64,000 nucleotides of DNA from Petrolisthes cinctipes (lineage: Eukaryota; Arthropoda; Malacostraca; Decapoda; Porcellanidae), in the NCBI GenBank assembly GCA_033782935.1, contig JAWQEG010000368.1:12501-76500 (forward strand). Reading direction: 5' to 3'. Shown here in pieces: positions 35,021 to 46,826 of this stretch. Made by a program: the position numbers and the translations under genes. Positions within the stretch are counted from its first letter, which is position 1. The number at the start of each line of letters is the position of its first letter. The notes under the pieces were generated by a model. It ran no database searches and was not told the DNA's origin. It worked only from the letters and a program-made list of their open reading frames with translations.

Positions 35021-38000
35021 TTTACTGTTTTACTCATAATATTATCAACATATCACATATTTTACCATACTGATAAGTCAATTTAATATTTTCATTTCGT
35101 AATTTTATTGATTGTTTTTTATTAGAGAACCATATGAATTCGTCTATTCAGGATTTTGTGGGTGAGTTTGTATATAATATTGATATTTATGATCATTAAT
35201 GAGAAACCTTTCTGTTGCTTTACAAACGTCAATTGTATTGTCTTTTGTCAGATAATGTATCATTCTATTGGCATAAACAATCTTTAGCAATATAAATGCC
35301 TTCTTGTTCCTGCTGGACAAGGATATTCAGAAACACCTCGCAACTTAACAAACAACAGGATGTCTTATAAATAATGGTGAAATAAGGCCTGAAAACTGTA
35401 CGAACTGTGAGGTAGTTGGGGTCCCTTGATTTTGGGGATCACAAATATATAATTTTATTCATGTTATAGAAAATCTTTACCGTCTGGCGTAGTGACGTCT
35501 ATAGACACGACGCCATTATAAACATATGTCACGATAGGAAGACGTACTAATATTTCCATGAACCACCACGAACTAACACAAGTTTCACCAATATTCTGAT
35601 AATTATGTATCCCTTGTGGCTTATTATGTCTTCATGCATTTTGTTAGCATATCTGTTGCTGTCATATTGCATAAGGCCAAGAGAAGAATGAGAACTCTTT
35701 TTGTGATAGTTTCTGACGGAGACGTGGGCGTGGCAGGGGGCGTGTCGATATACTGTATAGTATCTCCTACGAGCTTCGAAATGGGCTTGGGTACACTGTA
35801 AGCATTATCATAGTGAATGAAGGAATAATGAGAGCAAACCGTGCCTCGCTGCTCTGAAAGAACAAAGGCTCCTTTATTGAGTGTAATATCTTAGTCCCCC
35901 TTTGGACTGTCATCGAAAACTTGCTACCACCAGCATCATTAAAGATGAAAGAAAACCACCATAGGCCTGCATGCACCAAGGAAAAGTGGGGTGGGAGAAT
36001 CAGAATACTGAAGAGAGTGGCTTGGGTCCAAAGGGATACCAGAACCCTTCAAGTAGACTATTGCCCATATCACCGCACACAATGCCCCTCTACTGAGTGA
36101 TCTAAAATGAACGTTTCCCCAGTTTAGTTACTTTCATAAAATTGTAATACAGTACTGTGGGTGCACTATCTTGTGGTTGGTTTAGGTGTAATCACCATGG
36201 TCGACCTGGGGGTCTGCCGTTTCCACACTTGCTCTATATCTTGCTGTACTGTATTTGGTCGATGATTGAGTTTGAGCCAGGACAGTTGTTGGGAGAGGGG
36301 GGTATTCTTAACAATTGTAGGGCTGCTGAGTTTTTTGCTATTGATTACCAACTCTTGTTACTACAACAGAGCCTTGCTTTTTGTCCAAACATGTCGAGAT
36401 ACTGTATTATCAGCTGTGTCCTCAGCTCAAGAAAATAAGAATTAAGAAGTGGAATTCCACCAAGTTCAACAGTCATTCATACAAGAGATAATAGGTTAAT
36501 CTAGAGAAAATCATGGATAGAAATTTATTAAAGAAAGAGAAATGCAAACAGTGAAGTGACTAGTACAAAGAAGTTGAAAATAATCCATACACATATACTC
36601 CCATAAGACACTTAATGAGGGAGTACGGTACAGGTATTCACAAAGAGTCACATTTTGTGGATGAAGAGAATTTTCAGAGTTGTCACAATAAGTATCTTTA
36701 CTGCTTCTAGACATGGATCTGTATTGCTGCTGCAGCACTAGTCATTAGGGGTCAGTTTGTTAGGCTCCCAAACAAGACCATCTGATGAGGAAAGGTGATC
36801 TAGTTTGTGATATTTGTGGCACTTTGTAAGGCCAACTTCTACAATGTACAGTATTCAGAAGCCAATGACAAGGACTCATACAGCTTAACATTTTCAGTTT
36901 TGCTGTAGTTTACTGAGTTAGAATAGTAATATGGCCCCTAGTGCCGTACTGTACTTTATGCCAAAATGTCTGAATACAGTAACATAAAAATGCCATTTGT
37001 AACAAACACTCTGACAACATTGGCCATTCTTTTCAATTAATCCAACTTAATATCACAGTAACCTCTTCTCTGGCATATTAATAACAGGACACAAATATAA
37101 TACTAAAGCCAATAGTCACCAATACCAATATGATGCAATTTCTTTTCAGCAGCTCGTGTACATAATTTTTTTCAATTTTCAAGCAAATTCTGGTAACACA
37201 TTTCTCCCCATTCTAATATCCTTACAAGTGCTCACAAACATAAGAATCTTTAAAATCAGCCACAAAAAAATCCACTAATATAACATGTATGTAGTACACG
37301 ACGTATATTTTTGTTGAAATATGAACAACTGACCCGAATCATAAAATGGTTGAGATTTGGGACCATATGCAAGAATATCTGTGGTGTTGACTATAGCATG
37401 GTATGGGTAAGATGCCTCTGCATTGTGTCCAGGGAGTCATCATACTGGAACCATGTGATCGTCAACACAGAGAATGGTCTAACTCTTGCATACAGCCCTT
37501 GATGTGGTTATATGCTACCAAATACTGTATCTACAAAAGGAATAAACTTTATCTGATAACTTGCATTTTTTAGAAACAATAACTGAAATCTATATACATG
37601 TAATATGAAACCCAAAACCTTACAATTATCTCTTGGCACCATGATATCCTCACATAATTGCACGAAATTACTTCATCACCTTTCACTTTCACTTTAACAG
37701 ATAATGTAAAATCATGCAGGACTTCTGTTACAAAATTTCTAATACTGCACAATAAAGCACACAATGGTCACTGAAGCATAGAACCACCTCAAATAGACAA
37801 TATAATAATAATGCTGAAGATACACTCATATCATATCAATAAATTAGCATAAAAAAAGACTATAAAGATTACATTCATTAGGATGGATGATAGGAAAAAT
37901 GTCCGACACACCAAAAGATACAAGGAGATTATTTACTTTTAGCAAATTGAAGGGCTACCAATTCCTCCAAACTATGCGAGAAAACAGACCAGATCAACTA

Positions 38001-38118
38001 AAGATTTTATATTGCTTGGAGGAATCAGTTGCTCCAAATCAGTCAAGACTATATCCCCTTAAATGAAGTATAAAAGTTTTAAGATAACTAGGATGATAGT
38101 AATACTGTACTGTATTGG
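35021..38118. other. Intergenic, mostly unrecognised
   Basis: No supported gene. The segment at about 36010-36100 is a diverged match to about 26140-26230 (words GTGGCT(T/G)GG, AAAGGG(A/T)A, CCAAAACCC or CCAGAACCC), so an unnamed dispersed repeat is present. A copy of the TTTGGAGGAAT palindromic family lies at about 37960-38040. Confidence 0.4.
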
Positions 38119-38589
38119 TTAGATATCCACCAAATTTTCCACTACAAGACTGTCATTAATGGCATCACTCTTGAGGTCCTCTGTGGGTGGAATATTTTCA
38201 AAATTTCCCTGCTTCATCCACCCACTGTCACTCCCACTCAAATCTGTGCAGCCACTCTCTAAACTTCCTCTCCAGCCAGCACTCCCTTTGGCCTCAGCAT
38301 TACCACTTCTCCCACTACTAATGCCCCGTCTACTATTCTTTTTCTTTGCCATATGCTCTTCTTTATCCTTTAATATCTGCACTCCATACTCTGAGTGGAG
38401 CTGGGCGAAGGTGCGCTTGTTGAGGGAGATGTGCGCTACGGAGGATGCTGCCGATGGGGGTGGGGGAGCAGGACGGGCAATGACTGGAGTAGGGGGGAGG
38501 TATGTGCCCCCTGCTCCCCTGCCTCCTCCAGACACTGTGTTGGCTCTCGTACGCCAAGCCATGGCAGGGTCCAGGGCAACTTCAGAACT
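38119..38589 (-). CDS. PHETA terminal coding exon (F&H motif, stop)
   Basis: Residues 163-318. Contains a PAPPPP run, FAQLHSEYG, and a Lys/Arg patch (AKKKNSRRG), then a Ser/Gly-rich acidic tail ending ENLVDI and TAA. Confidence 0.9.
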   Translation of the reverse strand, partial: SSEVALDPAMAWRTRANTVSGGGRGAGGTYLPPTPVIARPAPPPPSAASSVAHISLNKRTFAQLHSEYGVQILKDKEEHMAKKKNSRRGISSGRSGNAEAKGSAGWRGSLESGCTDLSGSDSGWMKQGNFENIPPTEDLKSDAINDSLVVENLVDI

Positions 38590-41500
38590 CTAAAGGGAAA
38601 TATTTTTTATCACATTTTTAATGTTTCCCAAAAGTACAGTCGGCAGCAGTAATTTATACAATGCCAGCCTGAGGGTGTGAGCCAGTTAATTTGAAAATGC
38701 AGTCCAGATGACATGACAATTATGTCCTGTATTTAATATTTATACAATGATTTTTAGAAATATTCCCAGGAAAGCATATGAAAGTTATTATTAAATGCAT
38801 AGCTGTGATATTTTTCTCCAAAAAGCATTCCCAGATTTAACTGACGCACACCAACAAGCTTCTTTGAATGAATTTCTGCTCCTGACCTCACCAAGATCTA
38901 CAAAAAAATATAAAGCATACCATACATATTGAATCATCTAAGCTCTTCAGCATGGTGACATACTTTACTGTAATCATTTTCTCTTGTGCAGTACCATACG
39001 TAAACTTTAAGATCCCATTCAGGAAAAAAGCACATCCTGATTATCATGCATTTAACTATACAGGTATGTCAATGAGAAAACATAATTGATAACAAAAAGG
39101 CATAATATTGGGAATAACATCCTAGCACTTTGCAATAGGGACCAGATGGCATTAAATCACAGTGAAAGAATAACAGGAAAAATGAAATGGAAATAGCAGA
39201 GACCGCAATAAATACACAAGCCATTTACCTGAGTTCGGTTGAAAGGATTTTGTCTTCGTTGTGGGGGTTTGGGTGCCTGTCCATTCCCTCCCTCTCCACC
39301 CCCTCTTCCCTCTTCCGTTTCTGAAACATTATGAGATATGCTGGTAACTCTTTTCTACACTTTTGAAATCACTATTGTCTTTCTAGTCCATTGCTGGGAC
39401 TATGTTTTCCACAAAGCAGGATTTTACAGGAATTTTCACAAACGAGAATTATTGGCATGATATCCTCTCTCCTATCAGCTCGTGGCAGGTTGACTATTGC
39501 CTGCAGAATATCTGTCACCTGGCATTATTTCCTTGACTAAAAATTACACAGCATTGTTGTCATTTACAATGCAGTCATTGGTAGGCCGACTCTCATTCCA
39601 ATTTTTAACTTTAATAAGCTGCCTGATATCTACAGCTAAACTCCCTTCAGAGGGGTTAAAGGTAAATGTTTGCAATGTACTGTAGCATTGTACAGTAAAG
39701 TACTCCTGCATTTTGTAAAATAGCTACTCTTTACTGTAGTGTGATGAAGTATTAATTCTCTGTGGACCTCATGTTTTATATATGTACGAGCAATTGATTT
39801 TGCATTTACTTAGAAAGTAAATAGTCAACTAGTTAAGAGACTGACCTACACAGTATGGTGATTTTACTGAAATAACTTTACTTTCTGACTCCAATAAGTT
39901 TTATTTGCCACAGAAAAGGCCATGTACACAAGGGATTAAGTTCATCAACCAATATGTATACAATAATATATCTGTCAAGTTATGAGATCTGTTTATAGAA
40001 AAAATTCATAGGGTAGAACTGAGCATGACAGATAAGATGGCTTCATGTAATTTCAGCAGAACCGTCATAACATTCTTCTTCATTCGCCTAACACATGCCT
40101 TTTCTTACATATGACCCTGCCATCTAACTGCCCTGCCCCAGGACACTCACCACTGAGCTCATCCAGTTGTTTCTGCAGTTCTGCCACCATGAGCTTGAGA
40201 TAGTCATAGGAGGCTCGGGCCAAAGCCTTCATCCATACCTCCAATGCTTCCTGAGAGTCTGCTGCCAACACATACGTACGACCACCACCACCATGGAACA
40301 CCAGCTTGAAAGTGAACTGGTCCTCACATTCTGCCAGCTCTGATAATTATAACAAAATAATTACAAGTACTGTATGTTCTAAGAGCTTAAAATCTATCTA
40401 TTCATTTATTACATTACTTCTTAGTGAGTGACTTACAATATTCATTCTAAGGCATATGGATGATGCCTTCTTCCCTCACATACATTTTACAAAGTATATC
40501 ATAAATGAATCTAAGTTAGCTAATAACTGTACAGTGTATAGTGTATATTTGAATTTGTATACCATATACTCTCGGGCATTCATAAGTTTCTAATGAAACA
40601 ATAGTGGTGAAAATGTATTCCTCCAAACAAAGTTTGAGCCAGCTGTTCACAAGGCCAACAATTGTCATCATATATCATCAAAGGTATCATTATAGTTGCA
40701 ATATTTGGGATATTCCCTCACAATAATTCTTTCCTCGCACCCTAAAATGAGCAATCTGTTTGGGCTGCCATCTTGTCCATGTTATTTTTCCCATACAGGT
40801 AGGCTATGTGGAGGAACTAAGCCTCCAATCTGCAGATGTCATAGGGAATTTAAAAAAACAGATGAAAGTGAGCTGCTCTGTCTACTCACCAATTGTACAC
40901 CCCTCCAGGATGATGACACCAATTGGCTCACGGTCACATTTCTTCTCAAAGTAAAAGAGCAAATTTCCTTTCAACACGAACCATCTTCTCTGGAAGTTTT
41001 TATTTACCTGTAATTAATATTCTTGTGTCAGAAAGAAAACAGAAAAATAATATATTTAACTGCAATACTGAAATGTTGAAATTATCAATCTGAATACTGT
41101 ATTTACACTACAGTACACTGTGAAAGCCTTATTCAACATTGTATTGTACTGTATATACTGCCTTATCTTTAAGGACAAGAGCATATTTGGAATATAATTT
41201 TAATATATAATTTTGGAATTATTATAGAAGTACTGGGTTCTTGGCTAGGGCCGCGCACTGTTACCCCATCCACCTAGGTCCCGGGAGTTTGCCCCGGTTA
41301 CTTTATGATAGTTTACACCAGTTATATCCCGGTAGTTTGCCAAGGTTAGGTCCCGGTATTCTGCTGTGGTCTAGGTTAGGTTAGGTCAGACTAATTTCCT
41401 AATTATGTTTGAAAAACGGGGCATATCTCAATAACAAGAGAAACACCATAGATGAAAAGTTTCCTAGAACGGTCTAAAATAGTGGGTAATGATACTAAAA

Positions 41501-41699
41501 TATATAATACTGTATAGTGAACTCAGTACTTCTGTAAATTTACCATAATTTTTGTACTATATAATAATGCTTTGTAATTTGGTAAGGTATAGATGGGTAA
41601 CACTGCTCTTACCTCGCCTTTCTTTAGTAGGTATCCCTCCTTGTCAATGTGTGTTGAAGAAACACTGTATGCACACAGATTCTTCTCATTGATTTTCAT
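38119..41699 (-). CDS. Sesquipedalian (PHETA1/2, FAM109) homolog, five coding exons
   Basis: Exons in order of translation: 41699-41613, 41007-40890, 40339-40151, 39320-39229, 38589-38119. They sum to 957 bases, 318 residues plus TAA, with all junctions GT-AG and in phase. The N-terminal [14 protein letters not shown] is the family's opening. A PH domain covers about residues 18-113 ([60 protein letters not shown]). It is followed by a helix ([16 protein letters not shown]), a Pro/Gly-rich linker and the F&H-type motif FAQLHSEYG near residues 223-231. In vertebrates this motif binds the phosphatases OCRL and INPP5B on endosomes, in endosome-to-Golgi and recycling traffic. The start is the ATG at 41699, because upstream codons do not resemble the family. 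It is longer than the vertebrate proteins (about 250 residues) because of its low-complexity tail. Confidence 0.93.
39229..39320 (-). CDS. PHETA coding exon 4 (Gly/Pro linker, NPF)
   Basis: Residues 132-162, a Gly/Glu-rich run followed by [14 protein letters not shown]. The exon is in phase with both neighbours. NPF tripeptides can bind EH domains, but here that is only a suggestion. Confidence 0.85.
40151..40339 (-). CDS. PHETA coding exon 3 (PH C-terminal helix)
   Basis: Residues 69-132 with the PH-domain Trp of the closing helix ([10 protein letters not shown]) and the post-PH helix. Confidence 0.92.
40890..41007 (-). CDS. PHETA coding exon 2 (PH core)
   Basis: Residues 30-69, including [10 protein letters not shown] and [10 protein letters not shown]. 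Acceptor ATTACAG, donor GTGAGT. Confidence 0.92.
41262..41525 (+). mobile_element. Decayed copy of the GGTTAGGTCCCGG MITE in PHETA intron 1
   Basis: Repeated units (GTCCCGG(G/T)AGTTTGCC) followed by GGTTAGGTTAGGTCAGACTA, GAACGGTCTAAAAT and GTGGGTAATGA match copy 2 at 32614-32946. The terminal repeats are lost. Confidence 0.75.
41613..41699 (-). CDS. PHETA coding exon 1 (start, first PH strand)
   Basis: Residues 1-29, [12 protein letters not shown] to LLKKGE, donor GTAAGA. An acceptor-like TTTTACCAACAG ends at about 41766 on the minus strand, so this exon probably begins at about 41765 and contains some 5' UTR. Confidence 0.92.
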
Positions 41700-41765
41700 C
41701 TTGGCTGCCTGGGGCCTCTCACACACAGTTTACTTCAACCATACCCAGTCACCACACACTAATAC

Positions 41766-42708
41766 CTGTTGGTAAAACAAGCCAATAGCTGTAACTTATA
41801 TAACAGCTTAACCATGATGTATTGTATCTTTCAATGGCAGGAGGTACAAGAGCCTGCTGGTCATTGATCCGCTCTATATTTCTTTACAAAATATGACCAT
41901 CCGCATATATCAACATATAAATGTCTTCAAGCAATAGGGCAAGGTATGATTCACGAGGCAAACTGATTATTTGGCTAAAAGGTGTAGGAGATTCCAATCC
42001 ATCTTACTATAACAGAAAGAACATAGAGCAGTACCAAGTCATCATCAGGTAATATGAGATCAGCCTTGAAGGTATAAGAAGAATGTGAAGTGATTACCAC
42101 ACTTACACCATCAGCACCAGGCCACACCTTCACTACACCACGCCAGATATACACACAGCAAGCAACAGGTATTAACTCTTGTTTCTAATACTCTTGCAGG
42201 CCTCCTCACATATATTTAACACATATATCTGTCAGGTAAACTCAAGCTGTCATTCCGGAATCCTGGCAGCCTCGTTCACTCCTTGTTTTGAGCTTTTCCG
42301 GCACAACTAGAGTTCGGCACATGCACTATGTTGATTATGATTATTGAGCTATGTCTATATTTTTTTACATATATATATGTATATTTAATTATTGTATCAA
42401 AATTAAAGTTAGCTATAAAAGCTTTCAGCTGATTTATTTCATAGAATAATACTGATCATGAACTGACAACCTTATTATAATATAAAACTTCTTCTAAATA
42501 CAGTATAGTAGTGAGCTGAATCATCTTGAAACCTTTTATTTACATGTTTAGAAGTGCAAATAATTATAGGTACTTTATATAATGATTCAAGTACAGTTAC
42601 TAAGAACCCGAGGAAGGGCCGACATTGTAGTTTCAGACGAAAACTCTCATAACACGACCCTAAAAAATTTACCGAAAATTGTGCATAACTGGAGGCTAGA
42701 GAAACAAC
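41766..42708. promoter_or_regulatory. Shared upstream region between divergent PHETA and mRpL34
   Basis: The two start codons face away from each other across about 1 kb, so one regulatory region probably serves both. No TATA box or other defined element could be assigned. The core start sites are unknown, and any 5' non-coding exon of PHETA would also lie here. Confidence 0.45.
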
Positions 42709-42910
42709 ATGAGCTTCTTTATCACGGCGGCACGATCTTGTTCCCTCACTGGAGTGGTAGGAGGGGCTTTAGGAGGACTAAGAACACTGATGACACGCCC
42801 ACAGCTGCCTCACGCCCTCAGTAGCCGCCCATCACCAATGCTTATGGGCGGTGTACAGGTGATGAAGGCGTCCCCGGCACTCCTCACACCAGCACCAACC
42901 AGTATCATAG
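42709..42910 (+). CDS. mRpL34: mRpL34 coding exon 1 (mitochondrial presequence)
   Basis: Encodes MSFFITAARSCSLTG through PAPTSII plus one base of Gly68. Sequence here is poorly conserved in the family, so the assignment rests on phase, composition and position. Confidence 0.85.
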
Positions 42911-43762
42911 GTGGGTTCTGGGTTTGTTTTAGAGTCGTATGCGAGAACAATTGTGGTATTGACAATGGTGTGTGTGTGGTATACCAGTACGATGGCTCTG
43001 TTGTTTAGCTATGGAGTTATCGTGCCTCTACCAGATCATCATCAACACCTTGGATATTCTTCTCGATGGTCCTAGGTTAAGTTAGTAGCCTACCATCCAC
43101 TCAGTAAGGGGATAGTATACTTTTGGTACAGTAGAGCATCTTGATTCTCTCTAAAATCTACCAGGAAACAGGACCAGAATAAAACATATAACAGTGGTCT
43201 GTTGCTTGCAATAGTTTGAAGGTATCAGTTGTTCCAGATTTACCACCACCAAACTTCCAATTTAAGTATCGAAGGAAAAGGGGAAGTTTATTATAAGCAT
43301 AATATGAATTTTGGTACCGGTATTTATTTATTTTATTGCTGTTCTGTAGCAGGGTTGCCACATACGGCTAGGTCCTGTTAGTTTGCCCCATTTAGGTCCC
43401 GGTAGTTTGCTATGGTCTATATTGGAAATGCTATAGATGAAAATTATCTTATAATGGTACCGTATAGTGGATAGTGATGGTAGAAAAACAATCATAGAGA
43501 ACGGCAATATACTAAATATTTACCTGAAGTTTCTTAATAATTGCTCTTAGAATTTTTTGATGGAGGTACAGTAATAACAACACCCCTTACCTTTATTCCA
43601 GGGGGAGTGTTTGGCAGGACAAAATGTAGAAATTATTTCCCCCGTCCAAGTGAAAAGAAGCGCATTGATCGACATGGCTGGGAAAAGCGAATGTCAACCT
43701 TACGTGGCCGCAAGATTATCATGAGGAGACTACTAAAGGGTCGCCACGTTCTAACCCACTAA
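42709..43762 (+). CDS. mRpL34: Mitochondrial large-subunit ribosomal protein bL34m, two exons
   Basis: Exon 1, 42709-42910, and exon 2, 43602-43762, join in phase (donor GTGGGT, acceptor TTCCAG) to 120 residues and TAA. Exon 1 encodes a Ser/Arg/Ala-rich N-terminus of about 65 residues with no acidic residues, as expected for a mitochondrial import presequence. Exon 2 encodes the L34 domain: RTKCRNYFPRP, then RHGWEKRMSTLRGRKI and MRRLLKGRHVLTH. This is the conserved 'HGfxxRMsTxxGRxxlxrRxxKGRxxLtH' signature that binds 23S-type rRNA near the peptide exit region. The start was chosen as the only ATG that gives a presequence in phase with exon 2. Its neighbour PHETA is divergent. Confidence 0.95.
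43330..43515 (+). mobile_element. Decayed GGTTAGGTCCCGG MITE in the mRpL34 intron
   Basis: GGTTGCCACATACGGCTAGGTCC, TTTAGGTCCCGGTAGTTTGC and TGGTAGAAAAACAA match copy 2 at 32614-32946. Much shortened, no intact ends. Confidence 0.7.
43602..43762 (+). CDS. mRpL34: mRpL34 coding exon 2 (L34 domain)
   Basis: Residues 68-120, the whole conserved ribosomal domain and the stop. Confidence 0.97.
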
Positions 43763-44179
43763 GTTTTAAAAAATTATCCGTATTTGTACATGCTAAGTAA
43801 CACATGGGTTTCAAGATATTGAATGTATACTGTATGTACTACACCAGTTTATGCTATTGTAGATATAATGTATTGTAGCTATGTATAGATACTCAGTATA
43901 ATATGCAAATACACACCAATTACTAAATATGTGTTTTACCTTTTTATGCCCCTCCATAGGTTTGTACCTGGACAATGCCAGTATTCTTACACTGTGAATA
44001 TTAGGGAACATTAGTAGGAACATGTAGGGAGATTTATTTTCAAAGTAGGATTTCAGTTCATTGTTCAACAGCCACCGGATCCTGTACAGAACAAAGGTGT
44101 AATTGATCTGACACTCTTCATTTTTACACTGTGCTGTCTTTAATTAAGGGGAGATGCTCTTCATGAACTGGAAGGTTTC

Positions 44180-44275
44180 TGTTTCCTCCAAAGTATGTCT
44201 TGAAACAGATCCTCTTAATAGTACCACTGAGGACATCTGTTTTCTGGCATAGTTAGGAGGAATTAGTAGCCTTCT
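44180..44275. repeat. Short palindromic repeat, 'TTTGGAGGAAT' family
   Basis: Two halves, GTTTCCTCCAAAGTATGTC and CTGTTTTCTGGCATAGTTAG then GAGGAATTAGTAGCC, match the repeat at 560-655 and the halves near 13490 and 37960. Confidence 0.55.
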
Positions 44276-44365
44276 AATTTGCCAACAGGACAAGCTCTGC
44301 CCATGCCCCATAGAGGTACAGTACAGATGCGAGCAGATGACTTTAGGCCACTTCACTTATCAACA

Positions 44366-44616
44366 TTCTGGTGTTGTTGTTGTTGAAGTTCCTCAAGCTG
44401 TCTGGCCGAGGAGCCAGTGTATGTTGCATTGTTGGCGAGTGTGGTTGTGTACATTGCAGTCTTCCATAATGTGTTTAATAGAATGGAGTGCTGTGTTGCA
44501 TCCAGGACAGGCATCTACAATGGCTCCATCCAGCTTCTGATATGTCAGAAGGGGCAGGTGGTGGCCACATCGCAGCCTGGCCAGGTGGACTCTGTCCTCA
44601 GGGGGAAAGGAGGATT
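44366..44616 (-). mobile_element. LINE family X copy 2, 3' part
   Basis: Same 3' end as at 26508 (AACTTCAACAACAAC tail, CTCGGCCAGACAGC) and the same Cys-knuckle coding (PGCNTALHSIKHIMEDCNVH, with LARLRCGHHLPLLTYQK upstream). The copy is interrupted at about 44617 and resumes at about 44926. Confidence 0.85.
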
Positions 44617-44925
44617 TGGGGGAGGCAGTAGCAGAGTGGATACAGCTATGGACTGCGAATGGCATTGACCTAGGTTCGAGTCCACGAGAAACATCTGGGG
44701 TTTTTCAAAAGTGTTCTGATGGGTCTTGCTGTTCGTCACGTATCCTGGCTACGCTGACACGTCAAGAAAATACCCTCTACATCATCATCAACTCATAACG
44801 TAGATTATACCCGACCATATTCCAAGATGCTGTGAGTGACGATGTAGCTGCCCTCTCCTGATAGTGACGTGTATAAATAAGGTGTCGTCATCGAGTGGGG
44901 CAGAAGCGAAGCTACCAACATCACC
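44617..44925 (+). mobile_element. tRNA-derived SINE inserted into the LINE
   Basis: The head has an A-box-like AGTAGCAGAGTGG and, about 40 bases on, a B-box GGTTCGAGTCC at about 44690, the spacing of an RNA polymerase III tRNA promoter. The unrelated body runs to about 44925, after which LINE family X sequence continues. There is no intact cloverleaf acceptor stem, so this is a SINE and not a tRNA gene. Exact ends are uncertain. Confidence 0.72.
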
Positions 44926-45130
44926 CGAGGTTGAGGTATTACAGATGACAGTATTTGTGTATGGTATTGTGTACTGGGTGTTGTTTTAAGGTTCCTTGGC
45001 ATGTGTGGGTGTTCTGTCATGGAGTGTAGTGGATGGTGTGGGTTTGTGGAGGCTGCAGCAAGACTTATAGTGTTTGTGTGCCTCTCATGTCAAGGTGGTT
45101 CATGATCTTGAGGACTTTGGTTTCTTGGCC
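44926..45130 (-). mobile_element. LINE family X copy 2, 5' continuation after the SINE
   Basis: TTTGTGTATGGTAT(T)GTGTACTGG, CCTTGGCATGTGTGGGTG and GTGGTTCATGATCTTGAGGA match 26915-27065 in order, showing that the SINE split a continuous LINE. Confidence 0.82.
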
Positions 45131-45279
45131 CTGGAGTGGCGGCGTCTACGTCACGGGACCACCCCCCAGGGCTACCAAGGAAGGAAGCTGTGGGGGCTAA
45201 ATCGTCACAAAATCCCCCCACCCCCACCAAGGGGGCGCGAGTCCCTGGGAGCAGTTTCGGTCACCAGGGTAATACCATT

Positions 45280-45811
45280 CTGGTGTTGTATCTGGTAACA
45301 GTGGCAGCCATGTACTGTACCGAAATTCAGTCGTCTGTTCAGGTGAAACAAACCCTGTGATGATTTGTCAATTTACAGATTTAATTGTTCTTCAATAAAT
45401 CTTGTGTAGGTATATGTATGAAACTGATAATGAGGAACATGTCATACTCATTTTGGATATATTACAACACAGATATAAAAAACATTATGCGTTCATTCAT
45501 GTGAGAGACACGGGTTTGAGAACTGATGCAGTATTTTGTTCGATTATTGTTATTGTCGTGTTTTTCGTTGTGAACTAAACAACCTTTATTCGAGATATGT
45601 TGTAGGGTTAGCAGCTCCCCTGCAGCCAAATATTATTACAAAATTGGGAGTCAGTCATGCCCCTCTCCCAGTCTTGTCAGCTGGAGACACATAACCTGTT
45701 ATCTGCATATCTGAAACAATTGACAAATTATCACTGGGTTTGTTTCACCCAAGCAGACGACTGAATTTCGATCCAGTTCATAGCTGCCACTTTTACCAGA
45801 TACAACACCAG
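45280..45811. mobile_element. Foldback element with arms of about 95 bp
   Basis: 45280-45374 (CTGGTGTTGTATCTGGTAA, GAAATTCAGTCGTCTG, GTGAAACAAACCC) is the imperfect reverse complement of 45717-45811. About 340 AT-rich bases lie between, without a coding frame. It is probably a non-autonomous DNA transposon. No target duplication was identified. Confidence 0.75.
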
Positions 45812-46826
45812 CATGTTGGAGGATAAGGTGGCCTCGAGTCATCTGCTTGCAACTGTATAGGGGTAATGCTTCATTCCTGCACCCTACTAATACCCTATGT
45901 CTTTATACAATTATGGTATAATGTGAGTACGATGCATCATATGTCATGATAATGTTAGTAGTATGCGATATAAAACAGAATAACAATGTGGCTTTGCTAC
46001 CACGTGAGTCTTTTCTTGAAAGGCTTCCTGATTATCTTCATACTGTACATAGTGGTCCCAACCCGTTTTGTTTCCCAGACCACATCTGTCATTGTAACTA
46101 CGTACAGTATAGTGGTAGGCGCCAAAACTTAAATTTGCCAACCAAAGAAACAGCCATCTTATGATCAGGAATGAGGAGCCCAATGGTGAATATTCAGAGA
46201 TTGTTCCAGAATGGGGTTGAGAAGTAACAAAAGATTGGTCAATCTGGCTAGTGTATCCACACACAATTTTCCAGGAACCCCTGTATGTCCTGAAGCTCGA
46301 TAAAAACTAAACAGAGACAAAACAGCTACAGTACAGCACTTCCAAAGTTCTTGAACCATAAGCGGAGTGGAAACCCGAAGGAAACGGTGCTTGCAGCACC
46401 TGATCTTCCTGGTGTGCTGCAGTTAAAAAATTTTGCTACAGTATTTTGGTCTTAATCCATGGTCAGTCCTATGATGGGGTGCTTCTGTCAGGGATACTAT
46501 GGATAGATGTTGGAAAACCTAGAGAAAAGGACAGACAAGCATAGTAGGTAATACAACACAACACTTTATTATGACTAATAGTCCATACATGTGCTGCTGC
46601 CCCTGGCCTCATCCTTCACACACAATACTTACTCACTTCCACAAATGTTCCTATTTTATATAGTTTATATTGTGTATTTATCTTACATAAATAAAATAGG
46701 TATATACATATATGCTACAAAAATGTTGTGTGCATTCACAATGCAGCATCATTTGTTATTGTAATCCTTTACCTGTACTGTACTCATGTTGTATTGATCA
46801 GTCCATTCCATACAATAAATTAATGA

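Noticed and set aside
37355..37505. Possible MITE with ends around GACCATATGCAAGA and CTCTTGCATACAG
   Set aside because: The inverted similarity is short and interrupted, and no target duplication was found.
41700..41726. Upstream extension of the PHETA start by nine codons
   Set aside because: The first codon is GTG, not ATG, and the extra residues do not resemble the family, whose proteins begin at the MK(L/I)NE position.
44617..44700. Functional tRNA gene
   Set aside because: The B-box is good but there is no complete cloverleaf with paired acceptor stem, and it sits as an insertion inside a LINE. It is better read as a SINE head.
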